DNA of 51,844 bases from Streptomyces echinatus. GTDB lineage: Bacteria; Actinomycetota; Actinomycetes; Streptomycetales; Streptomycetaceae. The notes under the pieces were generated by a model. The model saw only the letters and a list, made by a program, of their open reading frames with translations, made no database searches and had not been told where the DNA came from. The stretch's first letter is position 1, and every line of letters starts with the position of its first letter. This document shows, piece after piece, positions 22,012-30,438 of this stretch. The translations under genes and the position numbers were made by a program. The stretch lies in assembly GCF_014203595.1 (NCBI RefSeq), contig NZ_JACHJK010000024.1:1-51844 (forward strand), given 5' to 3'.

Positions 22012-22974
22012 TCAGGCGCCGACGGTCTTCAGGACGCCCACCGGGTAGCGGGAGGCCTCGGTCGGCTGGTCGTTGTTCAGGGTGTTCGCGACCTGCCAGC
22101 CCACGCGGAACGTGAGCCGGATGGCGGTCATGTCCTGTTGCGGCAGGTTGTAGACGATCGCCCCGGTGTTGTCGGTGATGACGGCCTGGTCCAGGACCTT
22201 CATGGTGATGTCCTGGCGGACGCCGACGATGAACTGGTTCCAGTCGCCGGCGAACAGGCGCACGCCGTCCACGCCGACACCGCCGGCCACGGGGAACAGG
22301 CCCCGCATCGGGTACATGACGGGGTATCCGTCGATGGCGTCGAGGGAGCCGGAGACGCGGCCGTCGTCGAGCTTGCGGCCCTGGCTGTCACGGGCGGCCC
22401 GCAGCTTGGCCTTCGTCGAGGTCGCGGCGACGAACCCGGTGACGTCGAAGCCGTCCTGCTCGACCACGCCGTAGACCTTGTCGATGTCGCCGAAGAAGCC
22501 GCCCTGCGTAGCAGTCGATCCCTCGTTGACCGAGTTCCCGGCCGCGGTCGCCGCCGACAGCAGGTTCGTCGGGAAGCTCGCGGGCGCGTTCGTGCCGAAG
22601 AACACGGCGGTGTCCAGTACCCGGCCGAATGCTTCGACGAGCAGCGGCATCGCGCTGTCCCAGATGTTCGCGTCGACGTCGGCGAGGACATTGTCCGGCA
22701 CCGGCATGATCGTCGCGATTTCTTCGACGTTCAGGTACTTGTTCGTCCAGTTGACCTCGGTCGTCTGCTTCAGACCCGTGTCACCGGTCACCCAGTACGC
22801 CATCGGCAGCGCCGACAGCACCGGGAAGCGGACCTGCCCGGCCGACACAGGCACCCGGCGGAACAGCTGCAGCACCGCCGACTGCTCGGTCGCCTTGCCG
22901 AGCATCTCGCTAGAGACCTCTTCGGGGATGAGCGCCTGCGCGTCGGTACGCGAGGTCAGGTTGTTGTAGGCCAT
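22012..22974 (-). CDS. Major capsid protein (HK97 fold)
   Basis: The 320-residue protein opens with IPEEVSSEMLGKATEQSAVLQLFRRVPV and contains YLNVEEIATIMPVPDNVLADVDANIW and LDTAVFFGTN. These segments correspond to the spine helix and P-domain of HK97-type capsids of actinophages. No protease domain or long delta domain is fused. A separate scaffold gene lies upstream. It forms the icosahedral shell. It is preceded by a good ribosome binding site. Confidence 0.92.
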   Translation of the reverse strand: MAYNNLTSRTDAQALIPEEVSSEMLGKATEQSAVLQLFRRVPVSAGQVRFPVLSALPMAYWVTGDTGLKQTTEVNWTNKYLNVEEIATIMPVPDNVLADVDANIWDSAMPLLVEAFGRVLDTAVFFGTNAPASFPTNLLSAATAAGNSVNEGSTATQGGFFGDIDKVYGVVEQDGFDVTGFVAATSTKAKLRAARDSQGRKLDDGRVSGSLDAIDGYPVMYPMRGLFPVAGGVGVDGVRLFAGDWNQFIVGVRQDITMKVLDQAVITDNTGAIVYNLPQQDMTAIRLTFRVGWQVANTLNNDQPTEASRYPVGVLKTVGA

Positions 22975-23029
22975 GGTCCGGCCTCCTCCTTCAGGGATAC
23001 CGGCCGGACCGTGCCGTGCCGGGGGTCAG

Positions 23030-23530
23030 TCAGCCCCGACCGGCCGTCTGCCGGATCAGGTCATTCATGGAAGTGGGGCGGGTGGACTGCCGCACCCCAC
23101 CGTCGTAGCTCGGGGCGTTCCGCTGCTGCTGGGCGCCAAGATCGGCGAGCAGCTTCTCCGCGTCCGCTTCGAGCTCCTCCTTAGTTGAACCCTGCAGCCG
23201 CTGAGCCCAGCCAGCCGGGAGCTTCTTGTCCGCGGCGACCTCGTAGCGCAGGAGCTTCGCCGTCGCCCTCGCCGCAGCGGACTCGGCCTCGTTGGCTCGG
23301 TCGGCGAGCTTCTGGGCCTCGGTCTTGTCGCGGTCCTCGAACTCCTTGAGCTTCAGGCGAAGAGTCTCGGCCTCCTTGTTGGCCTTCCGCAGCGCCCGTT
23401 CGACCTCCGGGGGAACCTTCGTCTCACCGGAGTCCTTCGGCTGCTGAGCAGCCTGTGCGCCCGCAGCCTCGGTCACGCCCGTCTCGGGCGTCTCCTGGGC
23501 TTCCGGGGTGGTGCTGTTCTCGTCAGCCAT
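23030..23530 (-). CDS. Scaffolding protein
   Basis: The 166-residue protein is highly charged and helical. It has an acidic, Pro/Thr-rich start, a long coiled coil (PEVERALRKANKEAETLRLKLKEFED) and a short C-terminus (PTSMNDLIRQTAGRG) likely to touch the capsid. This is the usual composition of a siphophage scaffold, and its place directly before the capsid gene agrees. It guides procapsid assembly and then leaves. Confidence 0.85.
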   Translation of the reverse strand: MADENSTTPEAQETPETGVTEAAGAQAAQQPKDSGETKVPPEVERALRKANKEAETLRLKLKEFEDRDKTEAQKLADRANEAESAAARATAKLLRYEVAADKKLPAGWAQRLQGSTKEELEADAEKLLADLGAQQQRNAPSYDGGVRQSTRPTSMNDLIRQTAGRG

Positions 23531-23552
23531 CGCGGCCGACTCCTTCCAATCG

Positions 23553-23571
23553 CCCCGCCCTCGCGGCGGGG
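23553..23571. terminator. Hairpin between MuF-like and scaffold genes
   Basis: CCCCGCC (23553-23559) pairs with GGCGGGG (23565-23571) in the short gap between the two genes. Confidence 0.4.
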
Positions 23572-23583
23572 GACGCTTCGCGG

Positions 23584-24573
23584 CTACACGATGTAGCCGT
23601 ACCGGCGCAGCAGCTCGATCTGCTCATCGCGCTCCGGCGCCCGCCGGAAGATCTCCTGCGGAGTAAGGCGTGACTCGCTCGCCCGCGCATACCGCTCACC
23701 CGGAACGCGGGCGAAGCCGCCTCCAGCTCGCCGTACCGATCGCCCATACAGGCCTCGCCTGGTCACGCCCTCCGTAGTGGTTGGCCTGTAGCTGCGCCCC
23801 CGCACGCCGGCCAGATCCATGCCCCTGCGGGCGTTGACCACCTGCCCGATGTCCGCACCGCGGCTGATCGCTTTCGCCCCATCGACCGTGAACACCCGCC
23901 GCTGCTCCTTCGGGGACATGCGGGCAGCCAGCTCCTCCGGTGTCGGAACGTTGGGCCACTCGCGCTCACTCAGCGGGAGCGTTTCGCAGTCGCAGTTCGG
24001 GTGGCGCATGAAGCCCTCGCTGTAGCGGTACATCTGGCCGGACAGAACGATGCAGCGTGCGCAGGCAGGCAGCTGAACCACCCGCACATAGGCCACGCAG
24101 GACCGATTCGCGGCCATGCTCACTTGGTCAGCAGCGCGAGCTGTGTCCGCGACCGCCGTGGACGCATACCTGGCCATGTCCGCCAGGCCGCCCAGCATCG
24201 CCTCATCCGGAGCCATCCCGATCGCCAGACGACGCCGCACCCCTATGGCCGGTAGGTACAGCAGGGTCTCCAGTGGACCGCCGTCTGGCGCGATGCCAGC
24301 GAACGCCGCCGCTACGAGCGTGGCCTCCGCCAGCGCCGAGCCACCCTGGGCGACCATTTGCGCGGCAATGTAGGCCTGCGCCGCGTCCGCCACAGTCAAC
24401 TGACCTGTAGTGACAGCCGCGATGATCGCCGCGCCGGTCGGCCCTTCCAGGTCGGTCTCGACGGTCGCCGCAGACATGTCCTTCCAAAGCTCCTGCACCC
24501 GCTCTACAACGGACCGGACGACAGAGGACACCTGCTCGTAGCGGGTGCGGCCCAGCTCAACCGGCGTCGCCAT
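23584..24573 (-). CDS. MuF-like minor head protein
   Basis: The 329-residue protein has a helical N-terminal half and a central motif LPACARCIVLSGQMYRYSEG with FMRHPNCDCETLPL. This Cys-rich signature is found in MuF/VG15-like capsid proteins of actinophages and may bind zinc. The C-terminal half (LTPQEIFRRAPERDEQIELL) is basic and helical. Such proteins sit inside the head near the portal. It overlaps the portal gene by 17 bases. Confidence 0.8.
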   Translation of the reverse strand: MATPVELGRTRYEQVSSVVRSVVERVQELWKDMSAATVETDLEGPTGAAIIAAVTTGQLTVADAAQAYIAAQMVAQGGSALAEATLVAAAFAGIAPDGGPLETLLYLPAIGVRRRLAIGMAPDEAMLGGLADMARYASTAVADTARAADQVSMAANRSCVAYVRVVQLPACARCIVLSGQMYRYSEGFMRHPNCDCETLPLSEREWPNVPTPEELAARMSPKEQRRVFTVDGAKAISRGADIGQVVNARRGMDLAGVRGRSYRPTTTEGVTRRGLYGRSVRRAGGGFARVPGERYARASESRLTPQEIFRRAPERDEQIELLRRYGYIV

Positions 24574-25987
24574 CAGCCACCGCCGGGTCCGTCGACGTCA
24601 CGTCCGGCTTCGGCCCGAACAGGGCCGCCGGATCACCGCCGAGGATCCGCGCCGCCTGCTGGTCAGCCAGCTGACGCCACTGAGCGATCTCCGTCTGCGA
24701 GGCGCCCCAGCGCTCCCACAGCGCCTCCCGGGGGACCCCGAGCGTGGACATCTTCAGCAGCGCGTCCACCAGCTCGCCTTCCGTCCTGAACTCGGGGTTA
24801 TGCCAGATCACCTCTAGCGCCGAGAGGTCCCGGGCATCGCCGGCAGCGTGCAGCGCCAGGCGCGCGATCTCCTCCAACCCCTCGCCGAGAGGACGCTGCC
24901 TCTGCCGCACCTTCGCCACGAGGCCGGACTCCGTCGCCTTTAGCGTCTCGCCGTTGACGTTGGACAGCTTGCCCAGCAGGTACTGGGCCGGGGTGCGCGT
25001 GCGCGCGGCCATGTGCTGCACGTCCGACTCGATCGAGTCGAGGTACGGCCGCAAGTCCGTGGCTTGGAACTCACCCACCTTGACGTTCTCGTCCTCGATG
25101 ACCCATAGCCGGTCCACGGCCGCCTTGAACGGCTCGATCGGCTGCCCGTCGTCGTCGGTCGGCACCTCATAGCCGGTCATCCACCGCTGCCGGAAGGCGC
25201 TGAACTCCTGTGCCATGAGCCGGTCGATCAGCGTCTTGTTGATGCGGTCCTGGTCGTCGAGGACATCCTCGATCTCTGAATGCGCCTCGCCCAACAGGTC
25301 GGGCCTGTTCGGGATCTCCACCAGCGGCACCACGTCCAGCGGGTTGACCGCTGGCCAGTCCTCGCCGCGGACCTCGCGCGGCTCCCACCGTGGTGTGCCG
25401 ACAGCGCCCGTTCGCGGTTCGGGCGCCCGGTACTTGAAGATGAGGCCATCGGCGAACAGCGTCGTCCACAGGTCTCCGGTCCAGTCGTCCGTGAACGTCT
25501 TCAGACCCGCCCGGCGACGGCGACGGCTCCCTGTCTCGTAGGACACGATGGCCTGCGTCGCATCCTCGGCTGTGATCAGCGGAGTAGCGACGTCCTCTGG
25601 ATTCGGCGCCACCAGCGCGAACGAACGGCCGACCTTCACCGCTTCCGTCAGCTGCAGGTCCGAGTCGGCGTCCATGCTGTTCGCCTGCCAGATTCGCCAC
25701 AGCTCCTGGTCGCCGACGTTCGCAGCCCCCAGGCGGAACCCGTCCACCTGTAGCCGTTCCGCAGTCGCGTCCACGACGAGCCCCACGTAGTTGGAACGGG
25801 CCTGCTTCAGCAGCCGCTGGAATCCCGGCCGCGCCTTCTCCTGGATCATCGGCAGTGGGTGGTCTCCCGAATAGTAGCGGCGCATTTTCTCCGCGTACTG
25901 CCGGCGTTCAGCCAGCTGCTTCCACAGCCGGTCCACCCACCACAGCGGCTCACCCGGCTGAGGCTTCTGCGACGGGGCCACGAGCAC
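24557..25987 (-). CDS. Portal protein
   Basis: The 476-residue protein matches SPP1-like/actinophage portals. It has an N-terminal segment with YYSGDHPLP, NYVGLVVDATAERLQVDGFR in the wing, QDRINKTLIDRLMAQEFSAFRQRW in the stem region, and TRTPAQYLLGKLSNVNGETLKATESGL in the crown. It forms the dodecameric gate for DNA packaging. It starts at GTG 25987, ten bases after the large terminase stop. Confidence 0.92.
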   Translation of the reverse strand: MLVAPSQKPQPGEPLWWVDRLWKQLAERRQYAEKMRRYYSGDHPLPMIQEKARPGFQRLLKQARSNYVGLVVDATAERLQVDGFRLGAANVGDQELWRIWQANSMDADSDLQLTEAVKVGRSFALVAPNPEDVATPLITAEDATQAIVSYETGSRRRRRAGLKTFTDDWTGDLWTTLFADGLIFKYRAPEPRTGAVGTPRWEPREVRGEDWPAVNPLDVVPLVEIPNRPDLLGEAHSEIEDVLDDQDRINKTLIDRLMAQEFSAFRQRWMTGYEVPTDDDGQPIEPFKAAVDRLWVIEDENVKVGEFQATDLRPYLDSIESDVQHMAARTRTPAQYLLGKLSNVNGETLKATESGLVAKVRQRQRPLGEGLEEIARLALHAAGDARDLSALEVIWHNPEFRTEGELVDALLKMSTLGVPREALWERWGASQTEIAQWRQLADQQAARILGGDPAALFGPKPDVTSTDPAVADGDAG

Positions 25988-25996
25988 CCCCTCGCA

Positions 25997-27697
25997 TCAG
26001 AATCCGACCGCCACCCGGCTCTTCGCCTTCGGCCGCCGTAGGTATCCATCCAGGCCCATCACCGTCGCCGCGATCCCGTCGATGCGGGCCTGGCTCTTAC
26101 GCCTGTCCGGCTTCGTCGGCCGGTAGTTGTCGTTGCCGTCCGCGATCGTCTCCACGCAGCCGGCCATCCACCGCAGGATCGGATGCCCGCCATGCCGGAA
26201 CCGCTGCTCCAGCAGCAGCCGGTCCAGCTCCTTGCACGCGGGCGACAGCCCCAGGAACGTCTGGCTGATCGGCGTCACCTTCACGCCGCGCTTCGTCTCC
26301 CGGTCCACGTTCTGCACTAGCTGACCGGCGAACATCCGGTCGTAGCCGATCCACTGCACGTCGAAGTGCTTGCAGTCCGCCAGCACCTGCTTCTCGATCG
26401 TGTCGTAGTCGACCGCATCGCCCTCGGTCAGCTTCAGGAAGCCCTCGCGGGCCCACTGCGCCAGCGGCACCTGCAGATGCCGCTGCAGCTCCTCCAGCCG
26501 TTCCGACGGCAGCCAGAACCGGGACACCAGCTCGACCTCGACACCCGGCTGCTTCGACTCGACCGCCAACACCCAGGCACTCAGGTCGGACACCGCAGAC
26601 AGGTCCAGGCCGCCCCACGCGCGCCGCCCCTTCAGCGCCTGCTCGTCGACCATGCCCGCCACCCGGTCCCAGGAGCGGACGTCGATCCATCGCGTGGACG
26701 CCTTCTCACGGATGTTCAGCGACAGCCGCAGGAACGTCGGGTAGTAGCTCGGCGTGGACTTGGCCTTCTCGGCCTCGCGACGCATGTAGGCGAGCGACGG
26801 ACTAACTCCCAGCCCTGGGTTCGCCTTGGCCCACGTCTCGGGGCTGAAGGGGTCGTCAGTGTCCTCCGCTGCCCACACGACACCGTAGTGCGCCGGGTCT
26901 GTGACTACATGCTCAGCGACCTTGCGAGTGTACGAGTGCAGCTCGTCGTAGATGCTGCCCTCTTGGGCGTCATCCGCCGTCGTGATGAAGAAGATCATCG
27001 GCTGCGTTCTAGCGCCAACCCCAGTGGTGATCGCGTCGATGAGATCGCGATTCTTGTGCACGTGCACCTCGTCCACGACCGCGGCGTGTGGGCTGAGACC
27101 ATGAGCAGTCTCGGCGATCCGGCTGAGAGCGCGGAAGACTCCGCCCGTCCTGGGGACGCGAATAACGTTCGTCAGAACTTCCGCTCGGCCTCGCACCGCC
27201 TTCGACGTTTGGGCCATGCGCTTGGCGTCGTCGAACACGCGCTTCGCCTGCTCAAGCGAGCCGGCTGCCGCGTATACCTCCGCGCCGATCTCCCGGTCCG
27301 CGAGCAGCATGGTCAACGCAACGCCAGAAGAGAGCGTGCTCTTACCCGCCTTGCGTGGCACCTCGACCCACACAGCTCGCGCCACGCGAACTGGTAGCCC
27401 GAGCTCCTCGTCATGGTAAAGCCATCCGAAAATCGGCAGAATCACCCAAAGCTTCTGCCACCCGGCCAGCTTCAGCGGAGTCCCTCCCCAGCGCCCGCGC
27501 GTATGCTTGAAGCTTTCAATGGCACGTAGTGCACGCTTCGCCGCATCGACGTCGAAGTAGGCGCCGGGATGTTCGGACAGTTGGTTCGCAACGACGAGAG
27601 GACGAGCTGCGGCAGCCGCCGCGATCTCGTCATCCGTCATGCCAAGCTCAATTAGCGCCTCATATGGGACTGGGAGTCCATCGCGGGCCTCCGGCAT
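25997..27697 (-). CDS. terL: Terminase large subunit
   Basis: The 566-residue packaging motor has the Walker A-like VEVPRKAGKS (about 111-120) and Walker B AAVVDEVH (Asp209, Glu210). Coupling and nuclease residues follow: WGGLDLSAVSDLSAW gives the first RNase H-like Asp, and KSQARIDGIAATVMGLDGY the last. The start ATG 27697 overlaps the end of the HNH gene by 38 bases; a longer in-frame form lacks a credible ribosome binding site. It cuts concatemers and pumps DNA through the portal. Confidence 0.95.
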   Translation of the reverse strand: MPEARDGLPVPYEALIELGMTDDEIAAAAAARPLVVANQLSEHPGAYFDVDAAKRALRAIESFKHTRGRWGGTPLKLAGWQKLWVILPIFGWLYHDEELGLPVRVARAVWVEVPRKAGKSTLSSGVALTMLLADREIGAEVYAAAGSLEQAKRVFDDAKRMAQTSKAVRGRAEVLTNVIRVPRTGGVFRALSRIAETAHGLSPHAAVVDEVHVHKNRDLIDAITTGVGARTQPMIFFITTADDAQEGSIYDELHSYTRKVAEHVVTDPAHYGVVWAAEDTDDPFSPETWAKANPGLGVSPSLAYMRREAEKAKSTPSYYPTFLRLSLNIREKASTRWIDVRSWDRVAGMVDEQALKGRRAWGGLDLSAVSDLSAWVLAVESKQPGVEVELVSRFWLPSERLEELQRHLQVPLAQWAREGFLKLTEGDAVDYDTIEKQVLADCKHFDVQWIGYDRMFAGQLVQNVDRETKRGVKVTPISQTFLGLSPACKELDRLLLEQRFRHGGHPILRWMAGCVETIADGNDNYRPTKPDRRKSQARIDGIAATVMGLDGYLRRPKAKSRVAVGF

Positions 27698-28553
27698 CTC
27701 CGGCCCCCTCACTCCGGGCCTGCCGCCACAACATGAACTCCAGGATGCTTTTTGCCTTCTTGGAGGAGTTGCAGGATTGGCACGCCCGCGCCAGGTTCGT
27801 CCATCGATCGCTGCCGCCGACGTGTACGGCTTCGATGTGGTCAACAGAGGTAGAAAGGGCTCCGCAGTAGGCGCAAGGGTCGTTCGCTATCAGTTCCCGA
27901 TACTCAAGAGCCTCGGAGATCTCGTCGCGCGTCATTCCTGCAGCCACCTGCTCGCGGCGACGCGACTGATAGCCGGCAATGCGCGCCCGGTTCTTCTCCC
28001 GCCACACGTCGTCGTAGTGCTGACGACAGACACCATGAGCGTAGTACTGCCTGTCGCAGCCCTCTTTGCTGCACGACCGGCGGTCCCCCTTGGACAGCCC
28101 TTCAGTCCCGTGGGCCATGAGTCTGCGGTAGTGCTTGTTGCACAGGCCCCGCGCGACCGCTTCTGTTACGCACTGCTCTACCGCGCACGGGGAGGGCCTG
28201 TGCATGAGCGGCTCGGTCGAACCGTGGGCTCGCATTCTCCGGTAGTGCCGATCACAGAGCCCCAGGGATACCGCCTTGAGGTCGCAGTCTGGCGCGTAGC
28301 ACCAGCGCTCCCCGCGCACTTTCTGCACGACGTTCGGGTCTCCGTTGACCCTCCAGCGCCGATAGTGCATCGGACACATACCGCGTGAGAGGTGAGGCTT
28401 GTCGCAGCCACCCACTTCGCATACGGACCGATACTGCGCAACCGGGTCCGTATGTCCGTTCCGTCGCCAGCGCGAGTAGTGCATCTTGCAGTAGGGCTGT
28501 CGGCCGTGACGCGTGCGCTCGCAGTCGGCCACGCCGCATGTACCGTTGTTCAC
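27660..28553 (-). CDS. HNH endonuclease with five tandem zinc modules
   Basis: The 297-residue protein starts at GTG with GAGAGG upstream. Five repeats of about 31-33 residues follow the plan C-x4-C-x(9-11)-C-x2-H-Y (for example CDKPHLSRGMCPMHYRRW), spanning roughly residues 6-180. They look like small zinc ribbons for DNA reading. An HNH nuclease follows (CAYCGALSTSVDHIEAVHVGG and ACQSCNSSKKAKS, about 226-270). It lies between the two terminase genes. It could be a homing nuclease or a cofactor of DNA cutting by terminase. Confidence 0.85.
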   Translation of the reverse strand: MNNGTCGVADCERTRHGRQPYCKMHYSRWRRNGHTDPVAQYRSVCEVGGCDKPHLSRGMCPMHYRRWRVNGDPNVVQKVRGERWCYAPDCDLKAVSLGLCDRHYRRMRAHGSTEPLMHRPSPCAVEQCVTEAVARGLCNKHYRRLMAHGTEGLSKGDRRSCSKEGCDRQYYAHGVCRQHYDDVWREKNRARIAGYQSRRREQVAAGMTRDEISEALEYRELIANDPCAYCGALSTSVDHIEAVHVGGSDRWTNLARACQSCNSSKKAKSILEFMLWRQARSEGAGDAGGPRWTPSPI

Positions 28554-28613
28554 GTCGACCTCTCACCAGGTTGACCATGCCCCGGGACGGTTGCCGCCGT
28601 AGCCGGGGTCTCC

Positions 28614-29201
28614 CTAATCGAAGACGCTGTCCTCGTCGTCCTCATTCCCCTCCGGCGGTGTCAACCGACCGCGCGCCGACGGGCTCAGGCCCAGCTCCCC
28701 AATGTACGCCTTCAGTTGGGTCCGGTACTGCGACGCGATCGTCGTCAGCGGGTTCCGGCACGGACCGCGCTGCCCCATCGTCACCAGGCCCTCGATGGAC
28801 AGCTGCCGCTCGCACCACTCCAGCCGGGCCACGCACACGCAGTAGTCCACGGCCGTCGACCGGTCCACCGACGTCAGCCCAGCCATCATCTGCAGCACCG
28901 GCACGACCCGAGCCCACTCGCGCGAGGCAACCTCGCGGCCGAACTGAGCGGCCTCCTGGGCGAGCTTCAGCCGCTGCCAGACCTGGACCTCGCGCCGGTA
29001 CTCCTTCAGCTCCTCGTCATCCGCGCCCCGCGGCGCCCGCGGCTTGGCAGGCAGCCGTGAGGCAGGGAAGAACGACGACCAGTCCGGCTCGACCAGCTCG
29101 GCCGGCGGGAGCTTGACGCCCTCGCGGACCGGCCGCTTGCCCGGGTTGCCCTCGCGGACGACCTGCAAGGCCGGCTTCGGCTTGCGGCCAGGCACAGCCA
29201 T
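28614..29201 (-). CDS. terS: Terminase small subunit (P27 family)
   Basis: The 195-residue protein begins MAVPGRKPKPALQVVREGNP and has a long helical core with AQFGREVASREWARVVPVLQ and STAVDYCVCVARLEWCERQL. It ends with PLTTIASQYRTQLKAYIGELGLSPSARGRL, the hallmark of P27-like small terminases. It recognises the packaging site and regulates the large subunit. The gap upstream (29202-29328) is a candidate packaging site. Confidence 0.9.
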   Translation of the reverse strand: MAVPGRKPKPALQVVREGNPGKRPVREGVKLPPAELVEPDWSSFFPASRLPAKPRAPRGADDEELKEYRREVQVWQRLKLAQEAAQFGREVASREWARVVPVLQMMAGLTSVDRSTAVDYCVCVARLEWCERQLSIEGLVTMGQRGPCRNPLTTIASQYRTQLKAYIGELGLSPSARGRLTPPEGNEDDEDSVFD

Positions 29202-29328
29202 GCAAGATCACCCCCGATCAGAAGGCTCTGAACTGCGGCGTCACGAATTTCCCTCCCCGGCGGTCCCCCGTGCGCGCACGCGCGGGTGCGCCCCCACCCG
29301 GGTGCGCGCGCGAGGATTCAAACGGAGA
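29202..29328. other. Intergenic segment, candidate cos/packaging site
   Basis: This 127-base gap between the small terminase and the DUF7218-like gene has an alternating, extremely GC-rich core (about 29270-29312) with CGGGTG/CACCCG inverted arms and repeated GTGCGCGC. Siphophages with an HNH next to the small terminase often have their cohesive end site in this position. No cleavage site can be named from sequence alone. Confidence 0.3.
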
Positions 29329-29514
29329 TCATTCGCCTCGCGTTTTCCGCGTCCGGGCGGCCTTCTTCGCCATCCGGGATCGATCTTCGTGCGTCTTCCC
29401 CGCGTTGGCGATCTTGGCGGCGCGGGTCTTGCCCATGCGGGCCTTCAGGGCCTCGTACACCCTGCCGCGGCCGGCCACGATGCCTCGGATGCGTCCGCCC
29501 TTGCCCTTCGGCAT
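29329..29514 (-). CDS. Small basic DUF7218-like protein
   Basis: The 61-residue protein is strongly basic (PKGKGGRIRGIVAGRGRVYE, then KTRAAKIANAGKTHEDRSR). It resembles the DUF7218 group found in actinobacteria and their phages. It may bind DNA or RNA. ATG 29514 is chosen over an upstream ATG at 29523 because the family starts with MPK. It lies between the HNH and small terminase genes. Confidence 0.65.
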   Translation of the reverse strand: MPKGKGGRIRGIVAGRGRVYEALKARMGKTRAAKIANAGKTHEDRSRMAKKAARTRKTRGE

Positions 29515-29519
29515 GCTGA

Positions 29520-29894
29520 TCACCTCGCCCGTCGTGTGGCCTGCTGCTCGGCGTGCCAGCCTCCGCGCTGCTCAGGCGTGGCGGCGGTCTCTGTGCTGTG
29601 GCAGGGCTTGCACAGGCCGCGGCCGTGCTGCGGATCGTCGGCGTCGAGACCCTCGCGCTCCAGCTGCTGCCTGGACTTGGGCCAGTGGTCGGCCTCGGTG
29701 GCTGGCGCTCGCCGGCAGACGACGCAGACGGGATCGCGGTCGAGTACGCCGCGCCTGAACCGGTCCTCGTGCCGTTGGCCGTAGCCGCGCTGTCGTGCGC
29801 TGCCGCGTGGCCTGTTGTCCCGTCCGTGTATCGGGCAGGGCTTGGTCTGGTCACAGCCTGGCTTGCTGCATGGAGGCTTGAGCCGAGAGGGCAT
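29520..29894 (-). CDS. HNH endonuclease next to small terminase
   Basis: The 124-residue protein has an N-terminal Cys cluster (CSKPGCDQTKPCPIH) and an HNH core: VLDRDPVCVVCRRAPATEADH, then HGRGLCKPCHSTETA. This small HNH type occurs next to the terminase genes in many cos phages. There, as shown for HK97-like systems, it helps terminase to cut the packaging site. That role is probable here. Confidence 0.88.
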   Translation of the reverse strand: MPSRLKPPCSKPGCDQTKPCPIHGRDNRPRGSARQRGYGQRHEDRFRRGVLDRDPVCVVCRRAPATEADHWPKSRQQLEREGLDADDPQHGRGLCKPCHSTETAATPEQRGGWHAEQQATRRAR

Positions 29895-29930
29895 CGCTAC
29901 CTCCTGCCGTGCACTAGCCTGCCGTCTCCA

Positions 29931-29947
29931 GGAACCAGGGGGGTTCC
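29931..29947. promoter_or_regulatory. Dyad GGAACC-n5-GGTTCC upstream of the lone plus-strand gene
   Basis: GGAACC (29931-29936) and GGTTCC (29942-29947) form a perfect 6-bp dyad with a 5-base spacer. It lies in the 71-base divergent gap between the HNH gene (-) and 29966-30169 (+). It may be an operator for one or both. Confidence 0.4.
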
Positions 29948-29965
29948 AGAAGCGAGGGGGCTTTG

Positions 29966-30169
29966 ATGGCCAGTGGGTGCCGTGACTGTGGGACGTGTAC
30001 GAAGCCGGGGCTGGCGAGGCTGCTGCAGAACTGGAGCGCAGGCTTCCTGCACCTCTGCTCGTGCGGGATCAGCCTCGCTATCAAGCGGGGCGCGATGCGG
30101 CACTGCCCGCAGTGCAAGCATCTGCTGTCCAACCACCAGCGCCGTCAGGACGGGTCCTTCAGGGACTGA
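29966..30169 (+). CDS. Small zinc-ribbon protein on the plus strand
   Basis: The 67-residue protein has Cys pairs at both ends (CRDCGTC near the start, HCPQCKHLLSNHQRRQDGSF near the end) and a hydrophobic middle (ARLLQNWSAGFLHLCSCGISLAI). This layout is well conserved in Streptomyces phages and plasmids. The Cys pairs probably share one zinc. It is the only plus-strand gene between 4255 and 42187, with a GAGGGGG ribosome binding site, and its end overlaps the convergent gene 30145-30408 by 25 bases. Confidence 0.8.
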   Translation: MASGCRDCGTCTKPGLARLLQNWSAGFLHLCSCGISLAIKRGAMRHCPQCKHLLSNHQRRQDGSFRD

Positions 30170-30408
30170 CGGTCCGCGACCTCGTAGTTGACCATCGGCT
30201 GGTTCGCCGGGATCTCGACGGTGTCCTCGAAGATCAGGACGGCGCGCGCACCGAGCTGGTCACGCAGGTTCTGCTGCAACCCCTGGTGAAGCAGGCCCGT
30301 CTCGTCGACGAGCGAAGAACCGGCCTGGTCGATGATGAGCGCGAACGGCGTGATCATATCGTCGCCGTGATGTTCGGTGGGCAGTTCGAGGATCTGGATA
30401 CGGGCCAT
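30145..30408 (-). CDS. Hypothetical protein of the appendage block
   Basis: The 87-residue protein has an alternating beta pattern: MARIQILELPTEHHGDDM, then PFALIIDQAGSSL, and ARAVLIFEDTVEIPAN. Its C-terminus is polar. It ends the tail-fibre gene block and overlaps the convergent zinc-ribbon gene. Function unknown; a small structural or chaperone role is possible. Confidence 0.65.
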   Translation of the reverse strand: MARIQILELPTEHHGDDMITPFALIIDQAGSSLVDETGLLHQGLQQNLRDQLGARAVLIFEDTVEIPANQPMVNYEVADRQSLKDPS

Positions 30409-30438
30409 TGCGGGTTCCTCTTGGCGGGCTGGGAAGGC

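Noticed and set aside
25997..27844. Longer terminase large subunit starting at 27844
   Set aside because: The extra 49 residues are low-complexity and lie inside the HNH gene; ATG 27697 fits the family start.
29281..29312. CRISPR or simple repeat array
   Set aside because: Only short alternating GC runs are present, with no regular spacers; no CRISPR array was seen anywhere in the window.
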